Below are positions 9,879-18,920 of a DNA stretch of 64,000 nucleotides, one piece after another. Origin of the DNA: Nitratiruptor tergarcus DSM 16512. Its GTDB lineage: Bacteria > Campylobacterota > Campylobacteria > Campylobacterales > Nitratiruptoraceae. Under the pieces are notes generated by a model. The model saw only the letters and a list, made by a program, of their open reading frames with translations, made no database searches and was not told the DNA's origin. Location of the stretch: positions 930,001 through 994,000 of the forward strand of contig NZ_AP026671.1 of the NCBI RefSeq assembly GCF_027946175.1. The letters are read 5' to 3'. A program made the translations under genes and the position numbers. Positions within the stretch are counted from its first letter, which is position 1, and each line of letters begins with the position of its first letter.

Positions 9879-12678
9879 GCTCTTTAGCCAAAAACTCACC
9901 TGTAAAGCTACCACTCTTTTTAGCATTTCGCGCAACCTCTTCAGGTGTACCTTGGGCTATAACTTTTCCCCCTTTGCTTCCTCCTTCTGGCCCCATATCG
10001 ATAATATAGTCTGCATTTTTAATTACATCAAGATTATGCTCAATCACTATCACACTATTTCCAAGCTCTACAAGTGAATGGAGCACTTTAACAAGCCTAT
10101 CCACATCTGCAAAGTGTAAGCCTGTCGTTGGCTCATCAAGTATGTAAAGAGTATTACCAGTATCTTTTTTGCTTAGTTCCTTTGCTAGCTTAATTCTTTG
10201 CGCTTCACCACCGCTCAATGTTACAGCATTTTGCCCAAGCGTAATATAGCCTAGACCTACATCTTGTAGTGTTTGGAGTTTTCTTTGAATTTTTGGAATC
10301 GCTTTGAAAAACTCTAGTGCTTCATCTACACTCATAGCAAGTACATCTGCAATATTTTTACCTTTATATATTACTTCAAGGGTTTGTTCATTGTAACGTC
10401 TGCCTTTACAAGCGTCACATTTGATCATGATATCAGGCAAAAAGTGCATCTCAATTTTTAGCTCACCCTCGCCTTTACATTTCTCACATCTTCCACCAGG
10501 TACATTAAAACTAAATCGCCCTGGTCCATATCCTCGCAGTTGCGCCTCTTTGGTTTTTGCAAAGAGAGCGCGTATCTCATCCATTACACCTGTATATGTT
10601 GCAGGATTGCTGCGAGGAGTCCTTCCAATGGGACTTTGATCAAGATATATCACTTTATCAAGTTTTTCTAATCCCTCGATCTCCACACCAGCAATCTTTT
10701 TGACCTTTTTAGCTCTATTGAGTGCCTCTTTTGCAACTGGCAAAAGCGTTTGCAAAACCAATGAGCTCTTCCCGCTACCACTCACACCTGTTACAGCTAC
10801 CAGATTTTTTAAAGGAAACTCTACTTCAAGATTTTTTATATTATTGATTGTAACGTTTTTTATAGCAAGCCAATCCTCTTGGGGTCTGCGGTAGAAATAC
10901 TCTATTTTTTTCTCGCCACTAAGATACTTTGCAGTAAGTGTATCGCTCTTTTTAAGATCACCCACACTTCCAGCAAAGACCACCTCTCCCCCAAATTTTC
11001 CAGCACCAGGGCCAATATCAACGATGAAATCTGCAGCTTCTATTGTCTCTTTATCATGCTCAACTACTATAACAGTATTGCCTTTTTTTTGGAGATTTTT
11101 AAGTGTGCGTATAAGTTTTAAGGTATCTCTTTCATGCAAACCTATACTTGGCTCATCAAGCACATACATCACTCCCGTAAGTCCACTACCAATTTGACTT
11201 GCAATTCTAATACGCTGGGACTCTCCTCCACTTATAGTGCGGGCGTCTCTGCCAAGAGTAAGATAGCCAAGTCCCACATCTACCAAAAAGTAGAGCCGCT
11301 CTCTTATCTCTTTAAGAATAGGTGCAGCAATGGTCTGCTTCTGAGGAGTAAGATAAGCAAAATTTGACTCTTCGTTAAAAAAAGCATACGCATCCTCTAT
11401 TGGCATATCAAGAATCTCTCCAATACCTTTACCAGCAACTTTGACTGCAAGACTTTGGGGCTTGAGCCTATGGCCACCACACTTGTCACACACCTTCTCA
11501 CTCATATATTCACCCAGCTCTTTTTCATCTTTAAACATATCGTAAGCGATCTTTACAACTCCAGGCCAAATACGGGTGAGATTGTGAGACTTCCAGCGAA
11601 AACTTACCGCCTGGGCTGAGCCATAGAGGATCGCTTTTTTTTCATACTCTGCTAAATTTTCGTAAGGAGTATTGATATCAATACCTTCACTCTCACAAAA
11701 AGCCTTGAGAAAATTAAAGTAGTAGCTCTTGTTGTAGCCATAGAGTATTTTAATTGCCCCCTTGGCAATAGATTTATGCTCATCTATAATCTTTTGCAAA
11801 TCTAGTGTATAGCGGATCCCCAATCCATCGCATTCTGGACAGGCTCCTTTAGGAGAGTTGAAAGAAAATGTGAGAGGCTCAAGGGGCTCAAAACTCACTT
11901 TACAATCAAAACATGCTAAATGCTCACTAAAGTGGTAATGCTTTTGTACTCCCATCTCTTCAGCATTAAGCACCTCAACTTCCACTTCTCCATAACTTAA
12001 CTTTAACGCTTTTTCGATATCATCAGCAATTCTCGTTGCACTCTCCTCTTTGCGTATAACCCTATCAATAACAGCTTTGATTGTATGTTTCTTTGTCTTT
12101 GCTAGCTCAATCTCCTCATCTAAGCGCACCATGACCCCATCTATCATGGCACGCACATACCCCTTTTGGCGAAGGGACTCTATGAGATCTGTAAAAGTAC
12201 CTTTTTTCTCTTTGATTAAAGGAGCAGTTATAACAAGTTTGCTTCCATGAGGAAGTTTTAATACCTCATTAATAATGTCTGTTGGTGTCATGTGAGAAAT
12301 CGGTTTGCCACACAAGTGGCAGTGCTGGATACCTACTCTTGCATAGAGCAAACGAAGATAATCGTAAATTTCAGTGACTGTACCAACGGTACTTCTTGGG
12401 TTTTTACTCGTTGTCTTTTGCTCAATAGCAATTGCTGGAGTAAGCCCCTCGATCTTATCTACTTCTGGTTTATCGAGCTTATCCAAAAATTGGCGTGCAT
12501 AACTTGAGAGCGACTCTATATAGCGCCGCTGCCCTTCAGCATAGAGCGTATCAAAAGCGAGCGTACTTTTCCCGCTCCCTGAAAGTCCAGTAAAAACAAT
12601 CAATGCATTTTTTGGTATCTCAAGATTAATATTTTTAAGATTGTGCTGCTTAGCACCAAATATTTTTATCTTATTCAT
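9865..12678 (-). CDS. uvrA: Excinuclease ABC subunit A
   Basis: UvrA is the damage-recognising ATPase of nucleotide excision repair. The 937-residue protein has two ABC ATPase modules with Walker A motifs (GLSGSGKSTLAF near residue 32; GVSGSGKSSLVL near 630), two ABC signatures (TISGGESQRI; TLSGGEAQRI), and zinc-finger cysteine pairs (CHLC, CFDC, CPEC; CEKC...CDAC). Length and order are standard. The start has GAGGAG upstream. It follows the TauE/SafE gene by 8 bases and is probably cotranscribed with it. Confidence 0.98.
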   Translation of the reverse strand: MNKIKIFGAKQHNLKNINLEIPKNALIVFTGLSGSGKSTLAFDTLYAEGQRRYIESLSSYARQFLDKLDKPEVDKIEGLTPAIAIEQKTTSKNPRSTVGTVTEIYDYLRLLYARVGIQHCHLCGKPISHMTPTDIINEVLKLPHGSKLVITAPLIKEKKGTFTDLIESLRQKGYVRAMIDGVMVRLDEEIELAKTKKHTIKAVIDRVIRKEESATRIADDIEKALKLSYGEVEVEVLNAEEMGVQKHYHFSEHLACFDCKVSFEPLEPLTFSFNSPKGACPECDGLGIRYTLDLQKIIDEHKSIAKGAIKILYGYNKSYYFNFLKAFCESEGIDINTPYENLAEYEKKAILYGSAQAVSFRWKSHNLTRIWPGVVKIAYDMFKDEKELGEYMSEKVCDKCGGHRLKPQSLAVKVAGKGIGEILDMPIEDAYAFFNEESNFAYLTPQKQTIAAPILKEIRERLYFLVDVGLGYLTLGRDARTISGGESQRIRIASQIGSGLTGVMYVLDEPSIGLHERDTLKLIRTLKNLQKKGNTVIVVEHDKETIEAADFIVDIGPGAGKFGGEVVFAGSVGDLKKSDTLTAKYLSGEKKIEYFYRRPQEDWLAIKNVTINNIKNLEVEFPLKNLVAVTGVSGSGKSSLVLQTLLPVAKEALNRAKKVKKIAGVEIEGLEKLDKVIYLDQSPIGRTPRSNPATYTGVMDEIRALFAKTKEAQLRGYGPGRFSFNVPGGRCEKCKGEGELKIEMHFLPDIMIKCDACKGRRYNEQTLEVIYKGKNIADVLAMSVDEALEFFKAIPKIQRKLQTLQDVGLGYITLGQNAVTLSGGEAQRIKLAKELSKKDTGNTLYILDEPTTGLHFADVDRLVKVLHSLVELGNSVIVIEHNLDVIKNADYIIDMGPEGGSKGGKVIAQGTPEEVARNAKKSGSFTGEFLAKELKIE

Positions 12679-12686
12679 TTAACTCC

Positions 12687-13415
12687 TCAGAAAAATATCT
12701 TTTTTACAACAAGCACCAAAATCACTGTATATATTCCAATAAGCGCTTTTTTAAATTTTTTTCTCTCTATTGCATGTGCTGCTTTTATACCAAAAAAGAC
12801 ACCCAAAAGTGAACTAGCACCCACTAAAAATCCATGCAAATAGTCTATATGGCCAAAGAGGCTCAAGCTCACAAAACCACTTATTGAAGAGAAAATCACA
12901 AAAAAGAGGCCCATAGATGCAGCTTTTTTCACATCAAGATGAAAAAAACCGACTAAAATAGGCGTTACTAATATACTTCCTCCAACACCGATACTAATAG
13001 CAAAAAGCCCAATAAATACTCCTACAAAAAAGATTAAAACCGGAGGAATATCTTTTGCTCCATCGTGTGTCACAGGAGATCGAAAAAAACGATACATCGC
13101 ATAACTTACAAATCCTAAAAACATCCACTCAAGTACTCTGCTTGAAACAATGCTTACAAAATATCCACTGCCAAGAGCTCCTAAAAATCCTCCTATACCT
13201 AATGCCAAACCTTCATGGATTTTAAAAATATTTTTTTTGAAATTGAGATACGATCCAAACAGAGAGCTAAAGACCATCTGGGTAACAGAAATTCCTACAG
13301 CCTCTTTAATATCAAACCCAAGATACATCAGTATTGGCACTAAAATTGTCCCACCACCTATACCAAAAAAACCGGAGAGAAAACCGACAATAATTCCGAC
13401 CGCTATCAATTCCAT
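12687..13415 (-). CDS. TauE/SafE family membrane transporter
   Basis: A very hydrophobic protein of about 242 residues with the repeated TauE/SafE motif GFLSGFFGIGGGTILVPIL near the N-terminus and GLFAISIGVGGSILVTPIL in the middle, one per half. The family exports sulfite, sulfoacetate or similar anions, but the substrate cannot be told here. The ATG at 13415, with AAGG 7 bases upstream, is preferred over the TTG one codon earlier. It is divergent from the FliO-like gene and probably shares a transcript with uvrA. Confidence 0.85.
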   Translation of the reverse strand: MELIAVGIIVGFLSGFFGIGGGTILVPILMYLGFDIKEAVGISVTQMVFSSLFGSYLNFKKNIFKIHEGLALGIGGFLGALGSGYFVSIVSSRVLEWMFLGFVSYAMYRFFRSPVTHDGAKDIPPVLIFFVGVFIGLFAISIGVGGSILVTPILVGFFHLDVKKAASMGLFFVIFSSISGFVSLSLFGHIDYLHGFLVGASSLLGVFFGIKAAHAIERKKFKKALIGIYTVILVLVVKKIFF

Positions 13416-13484
13416 CAACGACCTTTTTTGGAAGGGATTATACTACATTTAAGCAAATTTATGACGAATTTATCTATTATTCAA

Positions 13485-13490
13485 TATAAT
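13485..13490 (+). promoter_or_regulatory. -10 box for the FliO-like gene
   Basis: TATAAT 38 bases upstream of the TTG start at 13528, in an AT-rich divergent intergenic stretch. Confidence 0.45.
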
Positions 13491-13527
13491 TAATTAACTT
13501 ATAAACCTTAAATAAAGAGGAGAGTTT

Positions 13528-14325
13528 TTGAGAATAGTGGCCATTTTATTACTAGCTGTCCATCTCTTTGCTACGATGATACTCAACCTCAATGTCAAAG
13601 AGCAAAAGAATAGCGTCGAACTCTTGATAAACTTCGATGTACCGTATGAAGGAAAAATAGCGCAAAAAAGAGAGAGTGACAAAATAATCCTTTTTCTTAA
13701 AAATGTAAAGATATTGGCTCACTGGAGTAAAAAACTTAACAATCCTTTTATCTATCAAATAGACGTAGTTCCCACAAAAAATGGAACAGAAATTTTCATA
13801 TATACTGTGGAAAAGATAAAAATATATGCCTCTAAATCAAAAGACGGTTTTAGCCTTATGCTTAAATTCAAACGCCCTGGGGTCTCATCAAGCGCGCGGC
13901 CTTCTAAAGGTTTTTTTAGTAGCATAAATTTTGCAAAGATAGGCTTATGGGTTGGAATTGGTCTGTTTGGAGTAATTCTTATATTTATAGTGCTAAAACT
14001 TCTGAATCAAAATAGAACACGAAAAACTAAACGTATCATAGTCCAAAATAGTGACAATGAAGAGTTTGCAATAAAATTTGAAAAGCCACTAGATGCACAC
14101 AACAAAATTGCACTCATCTCTTTTAAAGGTATCAACTATCTTGTCATAATTGGCAGTACAAATGTCTTACTTGGAAAATATAAAGAGGGTGAAATTGAGA
14201 GTCACGAGGATTTTGAAAAAGCGATAGCATCGCAAAATCTTACTGCTGCTATGCAACCAAAAGAGGAGGATGAGATATTTATGACAATAGAGGAGTATAA
14301 ACGAAAAGCAAGTGGCGAAATCTAA
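13528..14325 (+). CDS. fliO: FliO-like flagellar export protein (probable)
   Basis: The 265-residue protein has an N-terminal signal or anchor (1-16), a ~110-residue periplasmic beta-rich region (about 20-118), one membrane segment (about 136-159), and a cytoplasmic tail with IALISFKGINYLVIIGSTNVLLGKY. A short segment following a single membrane helix with this 'self-evaluating' beta pattern resembles FliO, which stabilises FliP in the flagellar export gate. Helicobacter FliO also has an extra periplasmic domain. The start is TTG 13528 with AAAGAGGAG just upstream. No flagellar gene adjoins it, but flgK and flgL occur at the window end. Otherwise call it an uncharacterised single-span membrane protein. 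Confidence 0.5.
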   Translation: MRIVAILLLAVHLFATMILNLNVKEQKNSVELLINFDVPYEGKIAQKRESDKIILFLKNVKILAHWSKKLNNPFIYQIDVVPTKNGTEIFIYTVEKIKIYASKSKDGFSLMLKFKRPGVSSSARPSKGFFSSINFAKIGLWVGIGLFGVILIFIVLKLLNQNRTRKTKRIIVQNSDNEEFAIKFEKPLDAHNKIALISFKGINYLVIIGSTNVLLGKYKEGEIESHEDFEKAIASQNLTAAMQPKEEDEIFMTIEEYKRKASGEI

Positions 14326-15269
14326 GCAGCTGCAGCGTCTGATCTAAAAAATCTCTCTATCAGCTCCTCCATTTCATCTTTATCTGTAACTCTATTTATT
14401 ATCTCTCGAAATTGTGAAGCTCCGGGATATCCTTTAGAGTAGGTATGAAGATGCTTGCGAAAGAGTACCACTCCATAATCTCCATAAAAATGCAGCATCT
14501 GTCTAAAATGCTCGAAAATAATCTCTTTTTTTACCTGCTCATTTACAAAAGCTTCACCCTGTTTAAGTTGATAGAAAATCCACGGGTTTCCAATCGCACC
14601 TCTTCCTATCATCACCCCATCTGCTTTTGTCAGATGCAATACCTCTTGGGCTTTTTGATAGTCAGTAATATCACCATTTGCAATTACTGGGATCTTTACA
14701 GACTCTTTTGCTCTTTTGATAGCTGCATAATCCACAGGAGCTTTAAATCCACCACTCCGTGTCCGCCCATGAATTGTGATAAAATCTGCCCCAGCTTCTT
14801 GTGCAGCAACTGCAATCTGTTCTACTATATTTTCGCTAAATCCAAGTCTCACCTTGACAGATGTATAGGTTTTATTTGAGTACTTTTTAATTGTTTCAAC
14901 TATTCTCTTAAATCGGTCAAGATCTTTTAAAAGTCCACTTCCCGCACCTTGTTTAACAACTTTTGGCACTGGACAGCCGCTATTGAGATCAATACCATCA
15001 ATGCCTTCAATTGTATTGAGTTTTTCTACTGCTTTTTTCACTATCTCCTCTTCAGCGCCTGCAATCTGCACAAAATAGGGATCTTCTAAAGAGGATTTTT
15101 GGAGCATTTTCATAGTCTTTTTACTCTCATACACCAAAGCATTAGAGCTAATCATTTCACTGATAGTAAAATCTGCTCCAAATTTTTTTACTACACTTCT
15201 AAATGGTAGATCTGTATATCCTGCCAATGGCGCTAAAACATAAAGCGGTTTTGTAAAATCGAGTTTCAT
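14322..15269 (-). CDS. dus: tRNA-dihydrouridine synthase (DusB family)
   Basis: FMN enzyme that reduces uridines in tRNA D-loops. The 315-residue protein shows the Dus barrel signatures: APLAGYTDLPFRSVVKKFGADFT at the N-terminus, NSGCPVPKVVKQGAG with the catalytic Cys, the FMN-phosphate region VIANGDITD, and GVMIGRGAIGNPWIF. Its ATG directly follows the TAG of the upstream membrane protein gene. The 3' end overlaps the convergent FliO-like gene by 4 bases. Confidence 0.93.
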   Translation of the reverse strand: MKLDFTKPLYVLAPLAGYTDLPFRSVVKKFGADFTISEMISSNALVYESKKTMKMLQKSSLEDPYFVQIAGAEEEIVKKAVEKLNTIEGIDGIDLNSGCPVPKVVKQGAGSGLLKDLDRFKRIVETIKKYSNKTYTSVKVRLGFSENIVEQIAVAAQEAGADFITIHGRTRSGGFKAPVDYAAIKRAKESVKIPVIANGDITDYQKAQEVLHLTKADGVMIGRGAIGNPWIFYQLKQGEAFVNEQVKKEIIFEHFRQMLHFYGDYGVVLFRKHLHTYSKGYPGASQFREIINRVTDKDEMEELIERFFRSDAAAA

Positions 15270-16277
15270 CTATGCAAACATCTCCAATGGATAGTTTTTG
15301 CCACACTCTTTTAGTTCCAGATAGGCTTTGAAATTGAGCAACTCATTTTCTGCTGTAGTTTCTAAAAACTCTTTTGCTTTTTCTATCATCTCCAAATCCA
15401 AAAGTGTATAAAGGTATGCTGCTTCGCTTTTTTCATCTTTTTCTTTAAGTTTTCCAAAAAATTTAAGCCTCTCATCTGGAGAGAGTACATCCTTTATTTT
15501 TTTAGCCAATTGCATATACTCTTCTTCATTTAGTTGCATTTGTGACTCTTGTAAAATATACTCTATATCTTGCTCATGAAGCATCTCTTTTTCTTTAGTT
15601 GCATATTGCTCAATAAGCTCCATAAGTGTCTCGAAAGTAAAGAGTTTAGCATAATCTTTGATTTTTGATATATCATTAAAAGTAATATATGCTTGCAGTG
15701 CTTTTTGACACAGCTCCTGAGGATATTCACTGCAATTTTTCAAAATTACTCCACTAAAAATCGGCTCACTTTTGAGTCTATTTTCATAGTTTTTCACTAA
15801 AAGTGCATTTTTAGGTGAGAGTTTGAAATCCTCTATATCAACATAGATACCATTAGTAATATCTTTTACATAGTCCAAAGGCTTTTTGAGACGTTCATCC
15901 TTCGTATCTATTTTAAAATCAACAGGGAGTATATGCGATTTGTCAGTTACGTTACCAAGATTTTTTGCTTCTGTTGTTTTATATTGATGTGATTTTGGCT
16001 CTTGCATAATCGCATCTGCAAATGAATCGATGAGAGTATCGTAATCTTTACGGTAACGCTTAAGCACCATAAAGTTGATAAAAGAGTAGTATGACATGTG
16101 AAAAAAAGATGCCAAAAAGAGAATAAACATAGGTACAATAATCCAAACAGCAACAGGAAGAGTAACAGGTACACCAAAAACATCAAAAGTATATACTTTG
16201 TCTACTTGGGAGTAGACAATACCAGCAACTATTAGCATAAGTATAATACTAAAAAAGATATAGCGTTTGATTCGCAT
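15270..16277 (-). CDS. Membrane protein of unknown function in the accD-rlmH-dus operon
   Basis: I do not recognise a named family. The 335-residue protein has two membrane segments (about 6-22 and 41-60) joined by a short periplasmic loop. A long, charged, mainly helical cytoplasmic region of ~270 residues follows. It contains repeated helix pairs (ENRL, ELIEQYATKEKEM, LLDLEMIEKAKEFLE) that read like a TPR- or HEAT-like solenoid. AGGAG precedes the ATG. It sits 8 bases after rlmH and abuts dus, so it is expressed with translation-related genes. A scaffold or membrane-associated role is inference only. Confidence 0.75.
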   Translation of the reverse strand: MRIKRYIFFSIILMLIVAGIVYSQVDKVYTFDVFGVPVTLPVAVWIIVPMFILFLASFFHMSYYSFINFMVLKRYRKDYDTLIDSFADAIMQEPKSHQYKTTEAKNLGNVTDKSHILPVDFKIDTKDERLKKPLDYVKDITNGIYVDIEDFKLSPKNALLVKNYENRLKSEPIFSGVILKNCSEYPQELCQKALQAYITFNDISKIKDYAKLFTFETLMELIEQYATKEKEMLHEQDIEYILQESQMQLNEEEYMQLAKKIKDVLSPDERLKFFGKLKEKDEKSEAAYLYTLLDLEMIEKAKEFLETTAENELLNFKAYLELKECGKNYPLEMFA

Positions 16278-16285
16278 TTAAACTC

Positions 16286-16735
16286 CTATTTATGGTATGG
16301 ATGTTTATGTATAATACTTAAAGCCCGAAATATCTGCTCTAAGAGCACAATCTTTGCCACTTTATGACTCATCGTCAATTTACTAAGGCTCACTACTTTA
16401 TCACACTTGTGCAAAAAATCCTCTTCAAATCCATATGCACCACCTATAAAAAAGGAAAGTTTATCATACTTTTCAAAAACTTTTGCAAATGCAAAACTAT
16501 CAAGCTCTTCTCCTTTTGGATCGAGTGCAATGGTATAATCTTGCAAATAGGGCATTAAAACTTGTGTATAAATTTGACGTGCTTGCTGTTTTTGCGCTTG
16601 ATTGATTTTTTTATTAAAAATATTTTCCATTTTTATAGTAGCATATTTTTTGGCATTTTTTATAAGATCTTCATAGATCATCTCATAATATTTTGCATCT
16701 TTTTTTCCGATGGAGTAAAGAGCTATTTTATGCAT
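16286..16735 (-). CDS. rlmH: 23S rRNA (pseudouridine1915-N3)-methyltransferase RlmH
   Basis: SPOUT-class enzyme that methylates a pseudouridine in helix 69 of 23S rRNA. The 149-residue protein has typical length. The SAM-binding knot region is seen in YTIALDPKGEELDSFAFA, FFIGGAYGFEEDFL, and VVSLSKLTMSHKVAKIVLLEQIFRALSI, followed by the family C-terminus HKHPYHK. It overlaps thiE by 8 bases. Confidence 0.95.
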   Translation of the reverse strand: MHKIALYSIGKKDAKYYEMIYEDLIKNAKKYATIKMENIFNKKINQAQKQQARQIYTQVLMPYLQDYTIALDPKGEELDSFAFAKVFEKYDKLSFFIGGAYGFEEDFLHKCDKVVSLSKLTMSHKVAKIVLLEQIFRALSIIHKHPYHK

Positions 16736-17324
16736 AACTTAAAGCTTTGATAAGAAAATCTCTTCCGACTGCTCTCTTCCAAATATCTTGTATCGGCTCA
16801 TAAAGATATATACCTCCGATTGCTACAACTTTATGGCGTGAAAGTTTTGCTAAAGAAGAGAGTTTGAGGCCAAGTACACTGCTCACATCTTTTGTATTAC
16901 TTGCTCTATATGCCCCAAGACCTATATAATCAAGATCTAAATCGTTAGCAACTGCTATCTCTTCTTCATTGTGCGTAGAGAGACCTACAATCTTTGCACC
17001 TATAAATTTGCGAAGAATTGTGATAGCTTCTGCTAAAGTTTTTGCACCAAAATTCTCTACTATCTTTGCAAGATCCTCTTGGCCAATATGTACTCCATCA
17101 CAAAGCCTTGCCAATGCGATTTCATCATTGATAAGGAGTATACCATCCCACGCTTTTCGTAGCCGCTTGAGATTTTCATGTTTAGTTTCAAAAGATCCCT
17201 CTTTATCGCGATACTGCATGATTTCACATCCATACATCGCAGCTAATGAGGCATACTGCTCTAAACCTACACCAAATTGATCCAGCAGTGCCATATCACA
17301 AAGGGCATAAATATCACTCTTCAT
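16728..17324 (-). CDS. thiE: Thiamine-phosphate synthase (ThiE-like)
   Basis: Couples the thiazole phosphate and hydroxymethylpyrimidine diphosphate halves of thiamine. Within the 198 residues the family landmarks appear in order: [10 protein letters not shown] (phosphate-binding Arg), [47 protein letters not shown], and VVAIGGI. It is slightly shorter than ThiE of enterobacteria, and a TenI-type regulator or salvage homologue cannot be excluded. It overlaps accD by 11 bases and rlmH by 8, so it is part of the accD-thiE-rlmH operon. No TPP riboswitch is visible. Confidence 0.82.
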   Translation of the reverse strand: MKSDIYALCDMALLDQFGVGLEQYASLAAMYGCEIMQYRDKEGSFETKHENLKRLRKAWDGILLINDEIALARLCDGVHIGQEDLAKIVENFGAKTLAEAITILRKFIGAKIVGLSTHNEEEIAVANDLDLDYIGLGAYRASNTKDVSSVLGLKLSSLAKLSRHKVVAIGGIYLYEPIQDIWKRAVGRDFLIKALSYA

Positions 17325-18198
17325 CGCTTTGCTCTATGAGAGGTTCTACATTTTGCTGCTCCTCTTGCCACAAAAGGCGCAAGAGATCCGCAATTGTCTT
17401 TTTCATCTGTGGACGCTCTACAATCATATCGATAAGTCCATGCTCAAGCAAAAACTCACTTCTTTGAAATCCTTCTGGCAAATCTGCACCAATTGTCTGT
17501 TTAATGACGCGCTGTCCTGCAAATCCTATCAATGCTCCAGGCTCTGCCATAATAATATCTCCAATCATTGCAAAAGAGGCACTCACTCCTCCCATAGTAG
17601 GATCTGTAAGAACCGATATGTAAGGCAATCCCTCTTCTGCCAACTTTGCTAGCGCGGCACAGGTTTTACTCATCTGCATAAGACTAAAAGTGCTTTCTTG
17701 CATTCTTGCACCACCACTGGCACTCACAATTACAATGGGCTGACGCTTCTGGATAGCTCTATTAACAGCACGAACGATCTTTTCACCTTCAACTGAGCCT
17801 AAACTCCCACCCATAAAAGCAAAATCAAAAACGGCAATTTGTGTAGGAACTCCCTCTATCAAACACTCACCACTTATTACTGAACTTGGATGTCCCGTCT
17901 TCTTTTTTCCCTCTTCGATGCGCTTTTTATAACTCTTTTTATCTACAAATTTAAGTGGATCCACAGGCTCCAAATTAGCGTCATACTCTACAAATGTCCC
18001 TTCATCGCAAAGGATCTCTATACGCTCTTTTGCACCGATACGAAAATGGTATCCACACTTTGGACAGACATTGTAGCGGTTTTGTACCTCTTTATAATAC
18101 ATCAAAGCGTTACATTTAGGGCATTTTATCCAGTGGCTAGGCTGCTCAGCCTTACTTGGCTGTGATTTGCGAATTTTAAATAGATCACTCAGACCCAT
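17314..18198 (-). CDS. accD: Acetyl-CoA carboxylase carboxyltransferase subunit beta
   Basis: Subunit of the carboxyltransferase that makes malonyl-CoA for fatty acids. The 294-residue protein begins with the zinc ribbon C26, C29, C45, C48 and continues with the crotonase-fold carboxyltransferase domain ([47 protein letters not shown]). AAAGGA precedes the ATG. It lies one base downstream of the phosphatase-like gene. The acetyl-CoA it uses is a product of the AclAB enzyme encoded at 50.7-53.9 kb. Confidence 0.96.
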   Translation of the reverse strand: MGLSDLFKIRKSQPSKAEQPSHWIKCPKCNALMYYKEVQNRYNVCPKCGYHFRIGAKERIEILCDEGTFVEYDANLEPVDPLKFVDKKSYKKRIEEGKKKTGHPSSVISGECLIEGVPTQIAVFDFAFMGGSLGSVEGEKIVRAVNRAIQKRQPIVIVSASGGARMQESTFSLMQMSKTCAALAKLAEEGLPYISVLTDPTMGGVSASFAMIGDIIMAEPGALIGFAGQRVIKQTIGADLPEGFQRSEFLLEHGLIDMIVERPQMKKTIADLLRLLWQEEQQNVEPLIEQSDEE

Positions 18199-18199
18199 A

Positions 18200-18919
18200 C
18201 TAGTCCTTTATGACAATTTCATAAATTTTGTCAAAAATCTCTTGCTCTTTGCTCACTACTATTATTGTATCATTTTTATATGTGTAGAGGCCTTCACACT
18301 GATGCAAACCCGCTACCACATCATAGGGGCGAATCTCTCCTACAAAAATTACAAATTTGACATACCGAGCATAAGCCAAAGAGAGTGCAACAGCACCAGG
18401 ACTACGAAATTTAAGTCCTGCAAATTTGAGTCCTTGTACAATATTAGGATTAGCGTAAGCTTTTTCAAAAAGTCCTACTCTTGCATGGTAATTTGACTGT
18501 ACATCTTTTAATTTTTCATAAAGAAGTGAGCCTTTTTTGTAAAAACTACCATCTCTTACAAAAAACTCGCCTGAAGCATAATTGACAATAAAAGAAAAAA
18601 GCGTTTTTCCATCTTTCATAAGAGCAATAGAAGATCCAAAGTAGGGAAAACGAGAAAGAAGATTATCACTCCCATCAATAGGGTCTATAATGAGAGTAAA
18701 TTCCCCTTCTCCTATCTCACCAGCTTCTTCTGAAATAATTTTCCCATATTTAGCCAGATATTTTATAAAAATCTTTTCTGCAAAGAGATCTATATTACTT
18801 GAGAGATCTCCTCCTGCACCACGACCGGCATACTGATAGAAATTTTCATCCATACCAAAGCGTACAGCCTGGTAAACTTCTTGGCATGCCTTTTTGACAT
18901 CTTCAAAAAGTGTTTCCAT
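18200..18919 (-). CDS. Inositol monophosphatase family protein
   Basis: Mg-dependent phosphatase of the inositol monophosphatase / CysQ / FBPase superfamily. The metal-binding motifs ISEEAGE and [13 protein letters not shown] are clear, and the C-terminal Asp motif appears as RPYDVVAG. The true substrate (inositol phosphate, PAP or a sugar phosphate) is unknown. An upstream ATG at 18970 would extend the frame 51 bases into gltD, but it has no ribosome site. I prefer ATG 18919 (239 residues), which begins one base after the gltD stop and matches the usual family N-terminus. Neighbouring accD is a common arrangement in this phylum. Confidence 0.85.
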   Translation of the reverse strand: METLFEDVKKACQEVYQAVRFGMDENFYQYAGRGAGGDLSSNIDLFAEKIFIKYLAKYGKIISEEAGEIGEGEFTLIIDPIDGSDNLLSRFPYFGSSIALMKDGKTLFSFIVNYASGEFFVRDGSFYKKGSLLYEKLKDVQSNYHARVGLFEKAYANPNIVQGLKFAGLKFRSPGAVALSLAYARYVKFVIFVGEIRPYDVVAGLHQCEGLYTYKNDTIIVVSKEQEIFDKIYEIVIKD

Positions 18920-18920
18920 C

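Noticed and set aside
16728-18198. TPP riboswitch controlling thiE
   Set aside because: thiE overlaps accD by 11 bases and has no leader of its own; no TPP aptamer core seen.
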